This document shows positions 31,701 through 39,576 of a stretch of DNA of 61,375 nucleotides, piece by piece. The notes beneath the pieces are model-generated. The model had not been told where the DNA came from, made no database searches, and was given only the letters and a program-made list of their open reading frames with translations. The DNA lies in contig DASXRQ010000128.1 of assembly GCA_036506495.1 (NCBI GenBank), positions 1-61,375 of the forward strand, written 5' to 3'. Position 1 is the first letter of the stretch. Each line of letters begins with the position of its first letter. This DNA comes from DASXRC01 sp036506495. Lineage in GTDB: Bacteria; Actinomycetota; Actinomycetes; Mycobacteriales; Micromonosporaceae. The position numbers and the translations under genes are program-made.

Positions 31701-31705
31701 TCTCC

Positions 31706-31745
31706 CATGGCCTCGCCATGATCATTTGGCGCGAAGGATCGCGCC
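31706..31745 (+). terminator. Tandem hairpins after the MacAB-like operon
   Basis: CATGGC-CTC-GCCATG (31706-31720), flanked by ATGAT/ATCAT, and GGCGCGA-AGGA-TCGCGCC (31728-31745) follow the permease stop directly. Neither has a U run, which is usual for actinobacterial terminators. Confidence 0.55.
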
Positions 31746-31760
31746 GGTCACAGCCGTCCC

Positions 31761-31777
31761 GTTACCGTACTAGTAAC
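31761..31777 (+). promoter_or_regulatory. Inverted repeat GTTAC-n7-GTAAC upstream of small HTH gene
   Basis: GTTACCGTACTAGTAAC has 5-bp arms and contains TAGTAA (31771-31776), a possible -10 hexamer. BldD half-sites are TnAC...GTnA, with 5 nt between them in the published consensus and 7 nt here, so BldD control of this gene is possible but unproven. Confidence 0.4.
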
Positions 31778-31850
31778 ACGTGCGTTGACTGCCTCGACGC
31801 GGATCATCCGTCCGGGGCGGCACGCGCCGGGGATTGATGGGTTGGCAGTC

Positions 31851-32060
31851 ATGGCATCACCACAGTCCGAGGGCGGGTTGGCCGAGGTCAAGTTCCTGAC
31901 GGTCGCCGAGGTCGCGACGCTCATGCGGGTTTCCAAGATGACCGTCTACCGCCTGGTCCACTCGGGCGAGTTGACCGCCGTACGCGTGGGTCGCTCATTC
32001 CGGGTGCCTGAGCACGCCGTACACCAATATCTTCGGGAGGCGTTCCGCGAATCGGCGTAG
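31851..32060 (+). CDS. Small excisionase-family HTH DNA-binding protein
   Basis: A 69-residue MerR/excisionase-like HTH protein: FLTVAEVATLMRVSKMTVYRLVHSGELTAVRVG, then RSFRVPEHAVHQYL. It matches Rv0500A and, from memory, Streptomyces BdtA (SCO3328), a BldD-regulated factor near bldN. Despite the family name there is no integrase or attachment site here, so it is a chromosomal regulator. It is followed after 196 nt by the bS22 gene. I do not see a good ribosome-binding site (TTGGCAGTC before ATG). Confidence 0.85.
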   Translation: MASPQSEGGLAEVKFLTVAEVATLMRVSKMTVYRLVHSGELTAVRVGRSFRVPEHAVHQYLREAFRESA

Positions 32061-32256
32061 CCGGCGGGCGTGTACCCCGTGTCGGGGGTGCGTTGGTTCG
32101 GGCCGTCGCCGCCGGCTACCCTGGACGCGACCGTGACCCGCGCGCGTCGCTGCGCCTGCCGTCCAGGACGGGTCGCCGGTCCACTGTCCGTCTCGGGCAC
32201 CGGCGGCGCACCTCGCGGTTGCCAGCCCGACCCACACGTGTCGAGAGGGTTGTCGT

Positions 32257-32358
32257 ATGGGCTCGGTGGTCAAGAAGCGCCGCAAGCGCATGGCGAAGAA
32301 GAAACACCGCAAGCTGCTGCGCAAGACCCGCGTCCAGCGTCGCCGCCTCGGCAAGTGA
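32257..32358 (+). CDS. Small ribosomal protein bS22-like (AURKAIP1/COX24 domain), 33 aa
   Basis: This tiny gene encodes a 33-residue, extremely basic peptide, starting MGSVVKKRRKRMAKKKHRK and ending in RRRLGK. It has the AURKAIP1/COX24 motif (KKRRKRM-KKKH-KL-KKTR type) of the Rv0500B protein, identified as ribosomal protein bS22 in mycobacterial ribosomes. ATG 32257 is preceded by GAGAGG at about 9 nt. Genes of this size are often missed in annotation. The position between the excisionase-like HTH gene and the epimerase is the same as in M. tuberculosis. Confidence 0.93.
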   Translation: MGSVVKKRRKRMAKKKHRKLLRKTRVQRRRLGK

Positions 32359-32442
32359 TCTCCCGCGGGCGCTCGGGCCCTGGCCGCCCCGGCGTCCGCA
32401 CTGTGTTGCCCTCTGGTTCCGTCCACCAACGCCTGGAGCATC

Positions 32443-33606
32443 GTGACCGCCGCGCAGGACCGCCGCCGCAACGGCGCGACCGACCGGCCGGATTCCGCGC
32501 CGGCTCGCCCGGCGCGCCGGACCCCGGACTCGGTGCCGCAGGTGGTCGTCGTCACCGGCGTGAGCCGCTTCCTCGCCGCGCACGTCGCCGCGCGGCTCGC
32601 CGCCGACCCGCGCGTTGACCGCGTGATCGGGCTCGACCCGGTCGAGCCGCCCACCGAACTCGCCGCCGTCCTCGGCGACGTCGAGCACGTCCGCGGGGAC
32701 AGCGCGTCGGCCGCCACAGTCATCGCCGACCTCGACGCGCGCGCGGTCGTCCACATGGCGATCACCACGTTGCCGGACCACCACCGCGGCGGCCGCGCGG
32801 CGATGAAGGAGCAGAACATCATCGGCACGATGCAGCTGCTCGCGGCCTGCCAGCGGGCCCCTCGGCTGCGCAAGCTCGTGGTGCGTTCGTCGACCGCGGC
32901 GTACGGCGCGTCGTTCCGCGACCCGGCCGTCTTCACCGAGGACACCGAGCCCCGCGAGCTGCCGCGCGGCGGGTTCGCGCGGGACATCCTGGACATCGAG
33001 GCGTACGTGCGCGGCTTCCGCCGCCGCCGTCCCGACGTCCTCGCCACCGTGCTGCGGTTCGCGCCGTTCGTGGGCTCGCGTGCGGACACCACCCTCACCC
33101 GGTACTTCTCCCAGCCCGTTGTGCCGACCGTGTTCGGCCGCGATCCCAGGCTGCAGTTCGTGCACATCGACGACGCGCTGGAGATCCTGCACCGGTCGAT
33201 CACCGAGGACCACCCGGGCACCTTCAACGTGGCGGGCGCCGGCGTGCTCTCGCTGTCCCAGGCGATCCGCCGGGCCGCCCGCGTCGCGGTGCCCGTGCTC
33301 GAACCGGGGCTGTCCGCGGTCGCCGGGCTCGCCAAGAGCCTCGGGATCGGGCATTTCGGGCTCGACCAGGTCGACCTTTTCGTGCACGGCCGGGTCGTCG
33401 ACACCTCGCGCCTGATCAAGGAGTACGGCTTCACGCCGCGCACGACCGCGGCCGCGTTCGACGATTTCATCCGCGGCCACGCCGGTGGCTCGGTCATCCG
33501 CCCCGAGCGGCTCGCCGACGTGGAGCAGGGCGTGCTCGACGGCATTCGCCGGGTGCGGGAGATGGGCTGGGTCGCCCGCCGCGCCGCCGGAAAGACGTCG
33601 CCGTGA
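32443..33606 (+). CDS. NAD-dependent epimerase/dehydratase family protein
   Basis: A 387-residue extended SDR (Rv0501/GalE2 position). After a disordered 30-residue start comes VVVVTGVSRFLAAHVAARLAADP, a variant of the GxxGxxG cofactor loop in which the glycines are partly replaced (TGVSRFLA), then VRSSTAAYG. The usual Y-x-x-x-K pair is not clear: the segment reads DIEAYVRGF, with Tyr but no Lys at +4. Catalysis may therefore differ or be absent. GTG 32443 lies 84 nt after the bS22 gene, and the stop overlaps the next GTG in GTGA. Confidence 0.8.
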   Translation: MTAAQDRRRNGATDRPDSAPARPARRTPDSVPQVVVVTGVSRFLAAHVAARLAADPRVDRVIGLDPVEPPTELAAVLGDVEHVRGDSASAATVIADLDARAVVHMAITTLPDHHRGGRAAMKEQNIIGTMQLLAACQRAPRLRKLVVRSSTAAYGASFRDPAVFTEDTEPRELPRGGFARDILDIEAYVRGFRRRRPDVLATVLRFAPFVGSRADTTLTRYFSQPVVPTVFGRDPRLQFVHIDDALEILHRSITEDHPGTFNVAGAGVLSLSQAIRRAARVAVPVLEPGLSAVAGLAKSLGIGHFGLDQVDLFVHGRVVDTSRLIKEYGFTPRTTAAAFDDFIRGHAGGSVIRPERLADVEQGVLDGIRRVREMGWVARRAAGKTSP

Positions 33607-34574
33607 CCGCCGAACAGGGCAGGCGGCTTGGCGTATCCCCGCTGCTGGAGGACGGGCTGGGGTCGCGGGCGCGGAGCAACGGCCGCGGACCCGCCGGCGC
33701 CCCGAGCGACGCGGCGGTGCCCGACGGCCCGGTCGACGAGTGGGACCGCCGGGTAGCCGGCGCGCTGGCGTTCCTGCGGCGTCGTCTCGCCGGCGACTAC
33801 GAGGTGGACGAGTTCGGTTTCGATCGCGAGCTCACCGAGCATTTGTTTCATCCGTTGGGGCGGCTGCTCTACCGGGAGTGGTTCCGGACGGAGGTGTTCG
33901 GCGTCGAGCACCTGCCGGCCTCCGGCGCCGGGCTCGTGGTCGGCAACCACTCCGGGACGATCGCGCTCGACGCGTTGATGCTCTCGGTCGCCATCCACGA
34001 GGAGCACCCCCGCCACCGGCACCTGCGGCTGCTCGGCGCGGACCTGGTGTTCCGGATGCCCCTGGTCTCCGAGCTGGCCCGCAAGTCCGGCGGCACGGTT
34101 GCGTGCAACCCCGACGCCGAGCGGCTGCTGGACGGTGGCGAGCTGGTCGGTGTGTTCCCCGAGGGGTTCAAGGGGATCGGAAAGCGCTACCGGGACCGGT
34201 ACAAGCTCCAGCGGTTCGGCCGTGGCGGGTTCGTCTCGGCCGCGCTGCGCACCGGGACGCCGATCGTCCCGGTCGCGATCGTCGGCGCGGAGGAGATCTA
34301 CCCCATGCTCGCCGACTTCCAGCCGCTGGCCAGGCTGCTGGGACTGCCGTACTTCCCGATCACGCCCACCTTCCCCTGGCTCGGCCCGCTCGGGATGATC
34401 CCGCTGCCGAGCAAGTGGCTGATCGAGTTCTGCCCGCCCATCCCGACCGCGCACCTGACGGAGCACGCCGACGACCCGATAGTGGTGTTCAACCTCGCCG
34501 ACCAGGTACGCGAGACGATCCAGCAGACGCTGCACGGGCTGCTCGAGCGGCGCCCCGACCCGTTCGCTCCGTAG
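33603..34574 (+). CDS. Acyltransferase, LPLAT/MGAT-like family (Rv0502 type)
   Basis: A 323-residue lysophospholipid acyltransferase-fold protein. The His/Asp pair is in VVGNHSGTIALDALML, with six residues between them as in MGAT-like members and unlike the HX4D of PlsC. The Glu-Gly motif is VFPEGFKGIGK, and PIVPVAIVG is the third block. The first 75 residues are low-complexity. It overlaps the epimerase gene by 4 nt, a pairing conserved in mycobacteria, suggesting joint action on a lipid. It converges on the following minus-strand gene with a 14-nt gap. Confidence 0.87.
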   Translation: MTAEQGRRLGVSPLLEDGLGSRARSNGRGPAGAPSDAAVPDGPVDEWDRRVAGALAFLRRRLAGDYEVDEFGFDRELTEHLFHPLGRLLYREWFRTEVFGVEHLPASGAGLVVGNHSGTIALDALMLSVAIHEEHPRHRHLRLLGADLVFRMPLVSELARKSGGTVACNPDAERLLDGGELVGVFPEGFKGIGKRYRDRYKLQRFGRGGFVSAALRTGTPIVPVAIVGAEEIYPMLADFQPLARLLGLPYFPITPTFPWLGPLGMIPLPSKWLIEFCPPIPTAHLTEHADDPIVVFNLADQVRETIQQTLHGLLERRPDPFAP

Positions 34575-34588
34575 CGCGACGCCCCGGA

Positions 34589-35797
34589 CTACCGCAGCGT
34601 CCGCAGGTCGAGGACGTGCCAGGCGAGCGCCTCGTTATCGCCGGTCGACCACCACAGCATTCCCGCGCGGCAGAGCACCATGCCGACCGCGGTCGCCACG
34701 AGGACGGTCCGCCGCTGCTTCAGGTCGTACAGCAGCAGATCCTGGCTGCTCGTCGGCGAGCCGTCCTGGCCCGCGCGCGTCAGCACCTCGAACCGGTCCA
34801 GCACCGCGACGTCGATCAGCGCGGCCGTGGCGGTCGCCCCGGCGATGCGGCGCCGGTCCGTGCCGTCCGGTCGCATGAGATCGGTGCGGCTCGGGCTGCC
34901 ATCGCCGGCCAGCACGAGTGCGCGACACCAGCTGGGGGAGCACGTGTCGAGTTCGGTCGCCGGCCCGCCGACCGTGACCAGCTTGCCCGACTCGAGGTTG
35001 TGCAGCCGGGTCGGTCCGGCCTGGCCGGCGCCCGCGCTGACCAGCCACGGCCAGCGCGTCATGGCCCAGGCGCCGGGCAGGTCGCGCCGGCTGACCGGGC
35101 CGCCGGTCAGGGCGACCGACCGCAACTCCGTGACGGGCTCCTGGCTCGCGGCAACGGCAACCCAGTGCAGCCGGCCGCCAGCGATCACTGAGTCGTAGTC
35201 GGAGTTGAAGAACGCGACGTCGCCCGTGTCGGAGGTGAGTGCGCGCGGTGCCCCGCCCGAGCGCCGGTCGAGTGCCCACATCCGGGTCACGTCGCGGCCG
35301 TCGGGGCCGATCGTCGACTCGGCCCAGGCCAGCGTGTCGCGGGCGAACGTAAACCCGCCGAACTGTGGACTGTCGGGATAGGGCAGCCGGTGTAGCTCGG
35401 TCGGGGGGCCGTCACCGCGGCGCACGAGCAGGCGGATATACCGGCCGTCCTGGCTCGGCGCGGTGCCGACCGACGTACCTACGTCGAAGAAGTACAGCGG
35501 GCTGTACGCAGGGCCGTCCGGGACGAATCCGGTGAGCGTCCCCTGCTTCGCCCGTGGCCACGCCTCGGCCAGAGTCTGTTCCCCGCCCGCGCCGCGCGAG
35601 TGCCTCGTGTTGGACGTCAGGAGCAGCACCCCGGACGCGGCCAGCGCCACGACGAGGCCGATGACCCCGCCGAACCGCAACCGCGCCGCGCGCCGGTGCC
35701 GCCCGGCCGCGGCCGAGCCTGCGTGCCGCGCCGCGTACCCGTCGGTCGTCTCGGTCTTCTCGCCGACCGCGATGCCGGACCCGTGGTCGCCGGTCAC
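34589..35797 (-). CDS. Membrane-anchored beta-propeller-like protein of unknown function
   Basis: A 402-residue protein with a short cytoplasmic part (about 1-42), one transmembrane segment (GGVIGLVVALAASGVLLL, about 43-62) and an outer region whose repeated short strands (GGFTFARDTLAWAES, MWALDRRSGG, DVAFFNSDYDSV, LLLYDLKQRRT) resemble a TolB-like propeller. No catalytic residues can be named. GTG 35797 overlaps the stop of the HAD phosphatase gene (GTGA), so the two are co-translated. Paired Cys in DTCSPSWCR may form a disulfide outside the membrane. Confidence 0.7.
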   Translation of the reverse strand: MTGDHGSGIAVGEKTETTDGYAARHAGSAAAGRHRRAARLRFGGVIGLVVALAASGVLLLTSNTRHSRGAGGEQTLAEAWPRAKQGTLTGFVPDGPAYSPLYFFDVGTSVGTAPSQDGRYIRLLVRRGDGPPTELHRLPYPDSPQFGGFTFARDTLAWAESTIGPDGRDVTRMWALDRRSGGAPRALTSDTGDVAFFNSDYDSVIAGGRLHWVAVAASQEPVTELRSVALTGGPVSRRDLPGAWAMTRWPWLVSAGAGQAGPTRLHNLESGKLVTVGGPATELDTCSPSWCRALVLAGDGSPSRTDLMRPDGTDRRRIAGATATAALIDVAVLDRFEVLTRAGQDGSPTSSQDLLLYDLKQRRTVLVATAVGMVLCRAGMLWWSTGDNEALAWHVLDLRTLR

Positions 35798-36720
35798 GTG
35801 CTCCGCCGCTCGCGGCCGGCCCTCCGGTCGGGGCCCTGGTCGACGCTTCGGACGTGGCGGCGCCGGTTGAGTGCCACGCCGGCGCTCACCGCGCCCACCA
35901 GCGCGCCGGCGGCCAGCGCCGTCGGCACCGCGACCTTCGCGGCCTTCCGCCCGGTGCGGAAGTCGCGCACCTCCCAGCCCCGCTCCCTGGCCTCCCGGCG
36001 CAGCGCGCTGTCCGGGTTGACGGCGACCGCATGCCCGACCGCCGAGAGCATCGGCACATCGTTGACCGAGTCGCTGTACGCCGTGCAGCGATCCAGCTCG
36101 AGGCCCTCGACGTCGGCGAGCTGGCGGATCGTGTCCGCCTTCGCCGTGCCGTGCATCAGGTCGCCGACGAGCCGACCGGTGTACACGCCGTCGCGTACCT
36201 CGGCCACGGTGCCGATCGCGCCGGTGAGGCCGAGCCGTTCGGCGATGACCTGGCCGAGCTCGACCGGCGCGGCGGTGACCAGCCACACCCGCTGGCCGGC
36301 CGCGAGGTGCAGATGTGCGAGCGCGCGCGTGCCCGGCCAGATGCGGTCGGCCATCAGCTCGTCGAAGATCTCCCGGCTGAGCCGCTCCATGTCGGACACC
36401 CGCCAGCCCTCGACAAACGCGAGGGCGAGCTCGCGGGTCTGCGACATGTCGCCCGCGCGCTCCGTCGCCATGATCCGGAACCGCAGTTGCTGCCAGGCGA
36501 ACCTGGCCAGGTCGGCTGGCGTGAAGTACTTGCGGGCCGCCATTCCCCGGGCGAACCAGTACAGCGACGAGCCCTGCATCAGCGTGTTGTCGACGTCGAA
36601 GAAGGCGGCGGCCGTCGGGTCCTCGGGCACCGCGAGCGCGTCCTCCAGTTCGGCGGCCGCCCAGCCAGCGGTATGGCCGAACTGGTCGCTGCTCACCGTC
36701 ACCTTTCGGCTACGGACCAC
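35794..36720 (-). CDS. HAD-IB family phosphatase (SerB1-like)
   Basis: A 308-residue HAD subfamily IB hydrolase. Motif I is AFFDVDNTLMQG, motif II VWLVTAAP, the lysine is in GTAKADTIR and motif III AYSDSVNDVPML. Homologues include SerB1 (Rv0505c) and lysophosphatidate-type phosphatases, so the substrate is uncertain. A hydrophobic C-terminal stretch (VAVPTALAAGALVGAVSAGVAL) suggests membrane association. GTG 36720 is chosen since GGGGAGG lies 7 nt upstream. It follows the bldN/RsbN-like genes on the same strand. Confidence 0.88.
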   Translation of the reverse strand: MVRSRKVTVSSDQFGHTAGWAAAELEDALAVPEDPTAAAFFDVDNTLMQGSSLYWFARGMAARKYFTPADLARFAWQQLRFRIMATERAGDMSQTRELALAFVEGWRVSDMERLSREIFDELMADRIWPGTRALAHLHLAAGQRVWLVTAAPVELGQVIAERLGLTGAIGTVAEVRDGVYTGRLVGDLMHGTAKADTIRQLADVEGLELDRCTAYSDSVNDVPMLSAVGHAVAVNPDSALRREARERGWEVRDFRTGRKAAKVAVPTALAAGALVGAVSAGVALNRRRHVRSVDQGPDRRAGRERRST

Positions 36721-36804
36721 GACGTTGCCTCCCCTCCGCCGGTCGTGCACACACCTCCCGCGAGGGTAACCGGCCCGCCGCAACGCGTTCGCTGCCCGGC
36801 ACGC

Positions 36805-36834
36805 GAGGGCGCCCGACCTCGGTCGGGCGCCCTC
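36805..36834 (-). terminator. Perfect 14-bp hairpin terminator after the RsbN-like gene
   Basis: GAGGGCGCCCGACC (36805-36818) is the exact complement of 36821-36834 with only TC between. It starts 18 nt after the minus-strand stop at 36852. There is no U tract, but the stability is extreme and it separates the sigma/anti-sigma pair from the phosphatase gene. Confidence 0.75.
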
Positions 36835-36851
36835 ACCACACGCGTCGTCTG

Positions 36852-37940
36852 TTAGCCGAGCAGGCCACCCAGGAACCGCCCGATGACTCCCAGGATGCCG
36901 CCGCCGTTGTCGTCGGAGGGGCTGGGCGCGTCGGTCGCAGCCCGCGCGCCGGGCGCCGCTTGGCCGGAGGCGTCGATGACGGGCGCGTCGGCGTGCGCCG
37001 CGCGCGTGCCGGTCGGTTGCCCGGCGGCGCTGCCGCAGGCCCCTGGCTTCGGGCCGAGGTCATCGTTACGGCCAGTTGTGGTGCCGTCGCACCGCAGCAG
37101 GTAGCGCAGTGCGTCGGCGCGCTCGTTGACCCGGCCGAGCAGGCTCCGCGACTCGTTGGCCCGCTGAAGGTCGGCGGCGGGCAGCCCGGCGTCTTCCATG
37201 TCACGGATCCGCGCAGTCTGGACGCTCGCGAACGTCGTGAGCGCGTCGAGCGCCGCCGCGTCGCGGCGTTGGACGGCCGCCGTGGTGAGCAGACGCGTGC
37301 CCACGCGGGTGTCGGCGTCCATCTCAGCCAGCGCGTCCGAGAAGCCGGCGGTGTCATCGCGGACCGCCCGCGCCTCGTCCAGCCGGCTGCGCGCGAACTC
37401 GAGGTAGAGCTGGCCACGGGTCACCTCAGAGCCGGCGAGGGCGAGCTGGGCCTTCTCTGTCGAGCGCTTGACCCCGTACAGGGCGTCGCCGGGCATGGCG
37501 CTCTCGCTCGCGGTGGACATGCCGGAGACGGCGATGGCGCCGACCGCGACGCCGATGATGATCGTTCGACGGGCGCGGGCGCGGTTCGGCGCGGGGTCTG
37601 GACGGCCCACCACCGCGCTGGCCGGACGCCCGACCGGGCGACGGCCCGCCGCGGGGCGGCGGAGTCGGCCGATCGATCGCGGCTCCCGGCCGCTCTGGGC
37701 CGTGACGCCGATGCCCTCACGTTCCGCGGTGGCGACGAGCATGGCGCGCAGCCCGGTCCGGAACTCGGAGTCGATCTCGACGGTCGGGTTGACCGACGCA
37801 ACCCGGTGACCCACGGCGACGAGCTCGGCGAGCTCTTCATCCAGCGGGGAGCGGACGTGGTGACGACGTCCGCCATTGGCCTCCTCGAGCAGCTGCGCGA
37901 AGCGCTCGACGCGCCGACGCGCGGAGGTCGCAGGATTCAC
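36852..37940 (-). CDS. DUF5667 membrane protein, probable RsbN-like anti-sigma partner of BldN
   Basis: A 362-residue single-pass membrane protein: cytoplasmic N-terminus of about 125 residues (RRVERFAQLLEEANGG...EFRTGLRAMLVATAERE), a helix at about 126-142 (TIIIGVAVGAIAVSG), then the DUF5667 signature SAMPGDALYGVKRSTEKAQLAL and helical region, ending in a Ser/Asp/Gly tail. In Streptomyces the gene after bldN encodes RsbN, a membrane anti-sigma factor with the same topology, so the same role is proposed here. GTG 37940 follows GGGAGG. The gap to bldN is 145 nt. Confidence 0.75.
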   Translation of the reverse strand: MNPATSARRRVERFAQLLEEANGGRRHHVRSPLDEELAELVAVGHRVASVNPTVEIDSEFRTGLRAMLVATAEREGIGVTAQSGREPRSIGRLRRPAAGRRPVGRPASAVVGRPDPAPNRARARRTIIIGVAVGAIAVSGMSTASESAMPGDALYGVKRSTEKAQLALAGSEVTRGQLYLEFARSRLDEARAVRDDTAGFSDALAEMDADTRVGTRLLTTAAVQRRDAAALDALTTFASVQTARIRDMEDAGLPAADLQRANESRSLLGRVNERADALRYLLRCDGTTTGRNDDLGPKPGACGSAAGQPTGTRAAHADAPVIDASGQAAPGARAATDAPSPSDDNGGGILGVIGRFLGGLLG

Positions 37941-38085
37941 CGTGAGCACCTCCCTTCGCTGGCCACGGCGGTTCTGCCGGCGGATCCGCCGGTCGGGACC
38001 GACCGAGCGCGGATTGCCGGTAGTACTCGGACAAACGGCCGACGGGCACGCTCGGTTACGGGCCCGGCGGTGTGGTCGCGGTGGG

Positions 38086-39084
38086 TCACGGCTGCAGCCC
38101 GTCGGGTAGCAGCCGGGCGAGGGCACGGACCGCGCGGTACTGCAGCGCCTTGATCGCGCCCTCGTTCTTGCCCATCGCCTGGGCCGTCTCGGCCACCGAG
38201 AAGCCCTGCAGGAACCGCAGGACGATGCACTCCTGCTGCTCCGGGTTGAGCCGCTTGACCGCGGTCAGCAACGCCACGTTGGTGATGTGGTCGACGACCG
38301 CGGCCTCCGGGCTGCCCTCCGGCCCGCGGTCCTCGCTGTCCGCGTCGAGAACGTCCCCGGTGGTCACCTCCAGCCGGTACTTGCCGGACTTGAAGTGGTC
38401 GGCCACCAGGTTTCGGGCGATCGTGACGAGCCAGGCGCCCGGGTCGCGACCCTGCCAGGTGAACCGGCCGATGCTGCGCAGCGCACGCAGGAAGGTCTCC
38501 GAGGTCAGGTCCTCGGCGAGCTGGCGGTGGCCGACCCGGAAGTACACGAACCGGAACACCGTGTCGACGTACCGGTCGTAGAGCAGCCCGAACGCCTCGG
38601 CCTCGCCACCCTGCGCCCGCTCCACCAGCGACCACGCCTGGGCCGCCGCGTCGGATGGATCGGGTCGGTCCGGATGGCCGCTCGGCGCGCCGCCTCCGGG
38701 GCGCGCACCGCCCGGTCCGTCGGGGCCCGAGGCGGTGGCGTCGATCGGCACCCTGGGCAGGATGACCGTGTCGGTGTCGGACGGGGCGGGTGGATGCGGG
38801 GCGTGCGCCGGCCGGTCGGAACCGTGCTGGGTCGGCATCGTCGGACGGGCCGGGCCGCTCGGGCGTCCGTTGACCCGCCTGCCGGTCCCGGCTGGTGCGT
38901 GCCGGGTCGGCGCCTCGTTGGTGTGTGGCCGGGTACGGGTCCGCTTGGCTCCGCTCTCGCCGCGGACCCCCAGGTTCAGCATGTCGGTCATGGAGCCGCG
39001 CAGGAGCCGGAGGCCCTCGGTGAGCGCCGCCCGGGCCGCGTACACCGCCGGGCTGATATCGCTCGTCAGCTCGTACCCGCTCAT
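38086..39084 (-). CDS. bldN: BldN-type ECF sigma factor
   Basis: A 332-residue ECF sigma factor. Sigma-2 (about 158-230) and sigma-4 (about 270-325) contain YDRYVDTVFRFVYFRVG, AEDLTSETFLRALRSIG, FTWQGRDPGAWLVTIARN, LVADHFKSGKYRLEVTTG, NPEQQECIVLRFLQG and GKNEGAIKALQYRAVR, which closely match Streptomyces BldN, the sigma factor for aerial hyphae, chaplins and rodlins. The first 150 residues are a Pro-rich extension, as in BldN/AdsA, which is made as a proprotein. The true start may be ATG 39084 or a later Met (MTDML). The partner anti-sigma gene follows. Confidence 0.88.
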   Translation of the reverse strand: MSGYELTSDISPAVYAARAALTEGLRLLRGSMTDMLNLGVRGESGAKRTRTRPHTNEAPTRHAPAGTGRRVNGRPSGPARPTMPTQHGSDRPAHAPHPPAPSDTDTVILPRVPIDATASGPDGPGGARPGGGAPSGHPDRPDPSDAAAQAWSLVERAQGGEAEAFGLLYDRYVDTVFRFVYFRVGHRQLAEDLTSETFLRALRSIGRFTWQGRDPGAWLVTIARNLVADHFKSGKYRLEVTTGDVLDADSEDRGPEGSPEAAVVDHITNVALLTAVKRLNPEQQECIVLRFLQGFSVAETAQAMGKNEGAIKALQYRAVRALARLLPDGLQP

Positions 39085-39576
39085 GCGCTCGCCCCGCCCG
39101 TCGTCGTGGCGACGGCCGTGCCGGTGCCCTTCCTCACTGCCCCTCCTCCGTGTGCCCGCGCAGCGTCCCGGTGCGATCTGCGGACGGCCCGGCGCGGCCC
39201 TGCGCCAATCGGCGGGGGCGTGCCGCAAGCCGACAGACGGCGGTGAGGTGCTGAGGCGGTGCGTTACCGGGCACAGCGGCCTCCTCGGGGTGAGGGGTCC
39301 GGACTCACACGTAAAGGGGGTGAGCCGACCCTTGGTGATGATAGGGCCAACGTCACCCAGGCGTGCGTAGTCCGTTACAGAGAGCCAGAAGTATTTCGTC
39401 AGACGACGCCGACGCGTCGCACATCTTGTGCGCCACGCGGATTCGACACGCATGCGACACGCCCGACACGCCGATGGTCCGCGACACGCCGTGCATGCAA
39501 GTGCACACCGCGTGCTCGTCGATCACGATCGGTCGCCGATCCGTCGCGAAAGCGGGTCGGCCACGAGGGCGAGGCT
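39085..39576. promoter_or_regulatory. 492-nt divergent region between bldN and the acyl-CoA synthetase gene
   Basis: No gene is supported here. Contents noticed: paired TCAC/GTGA half-sites at 39305-39323 and a GGTGA...TCACC pair at 39334-39357, candidates for BldD control of bldN; and four copies of CGACACGC at 39444, 39455, 39464 and 39482 nearer the synthetase gene. A local GC drop (39330-39410) fits promoters. I cannot define exact -35/-10 elements. Confidence 0.4.

Noticed and set aside
31851..32060. Phage excisionase with an integrated element
   Set aside because: No integrase, attachment-site duplication or phage gene is nearby; the gene belongs to the conserved chromosomal Rv0500A-type family.
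39444..39489. CRISPR-like repeats (CGACACGC)
   Set aside because: Eight-nt units at uneven 9-18-bp steps are too short and irregular for CRISPR, and no cas gene is present.
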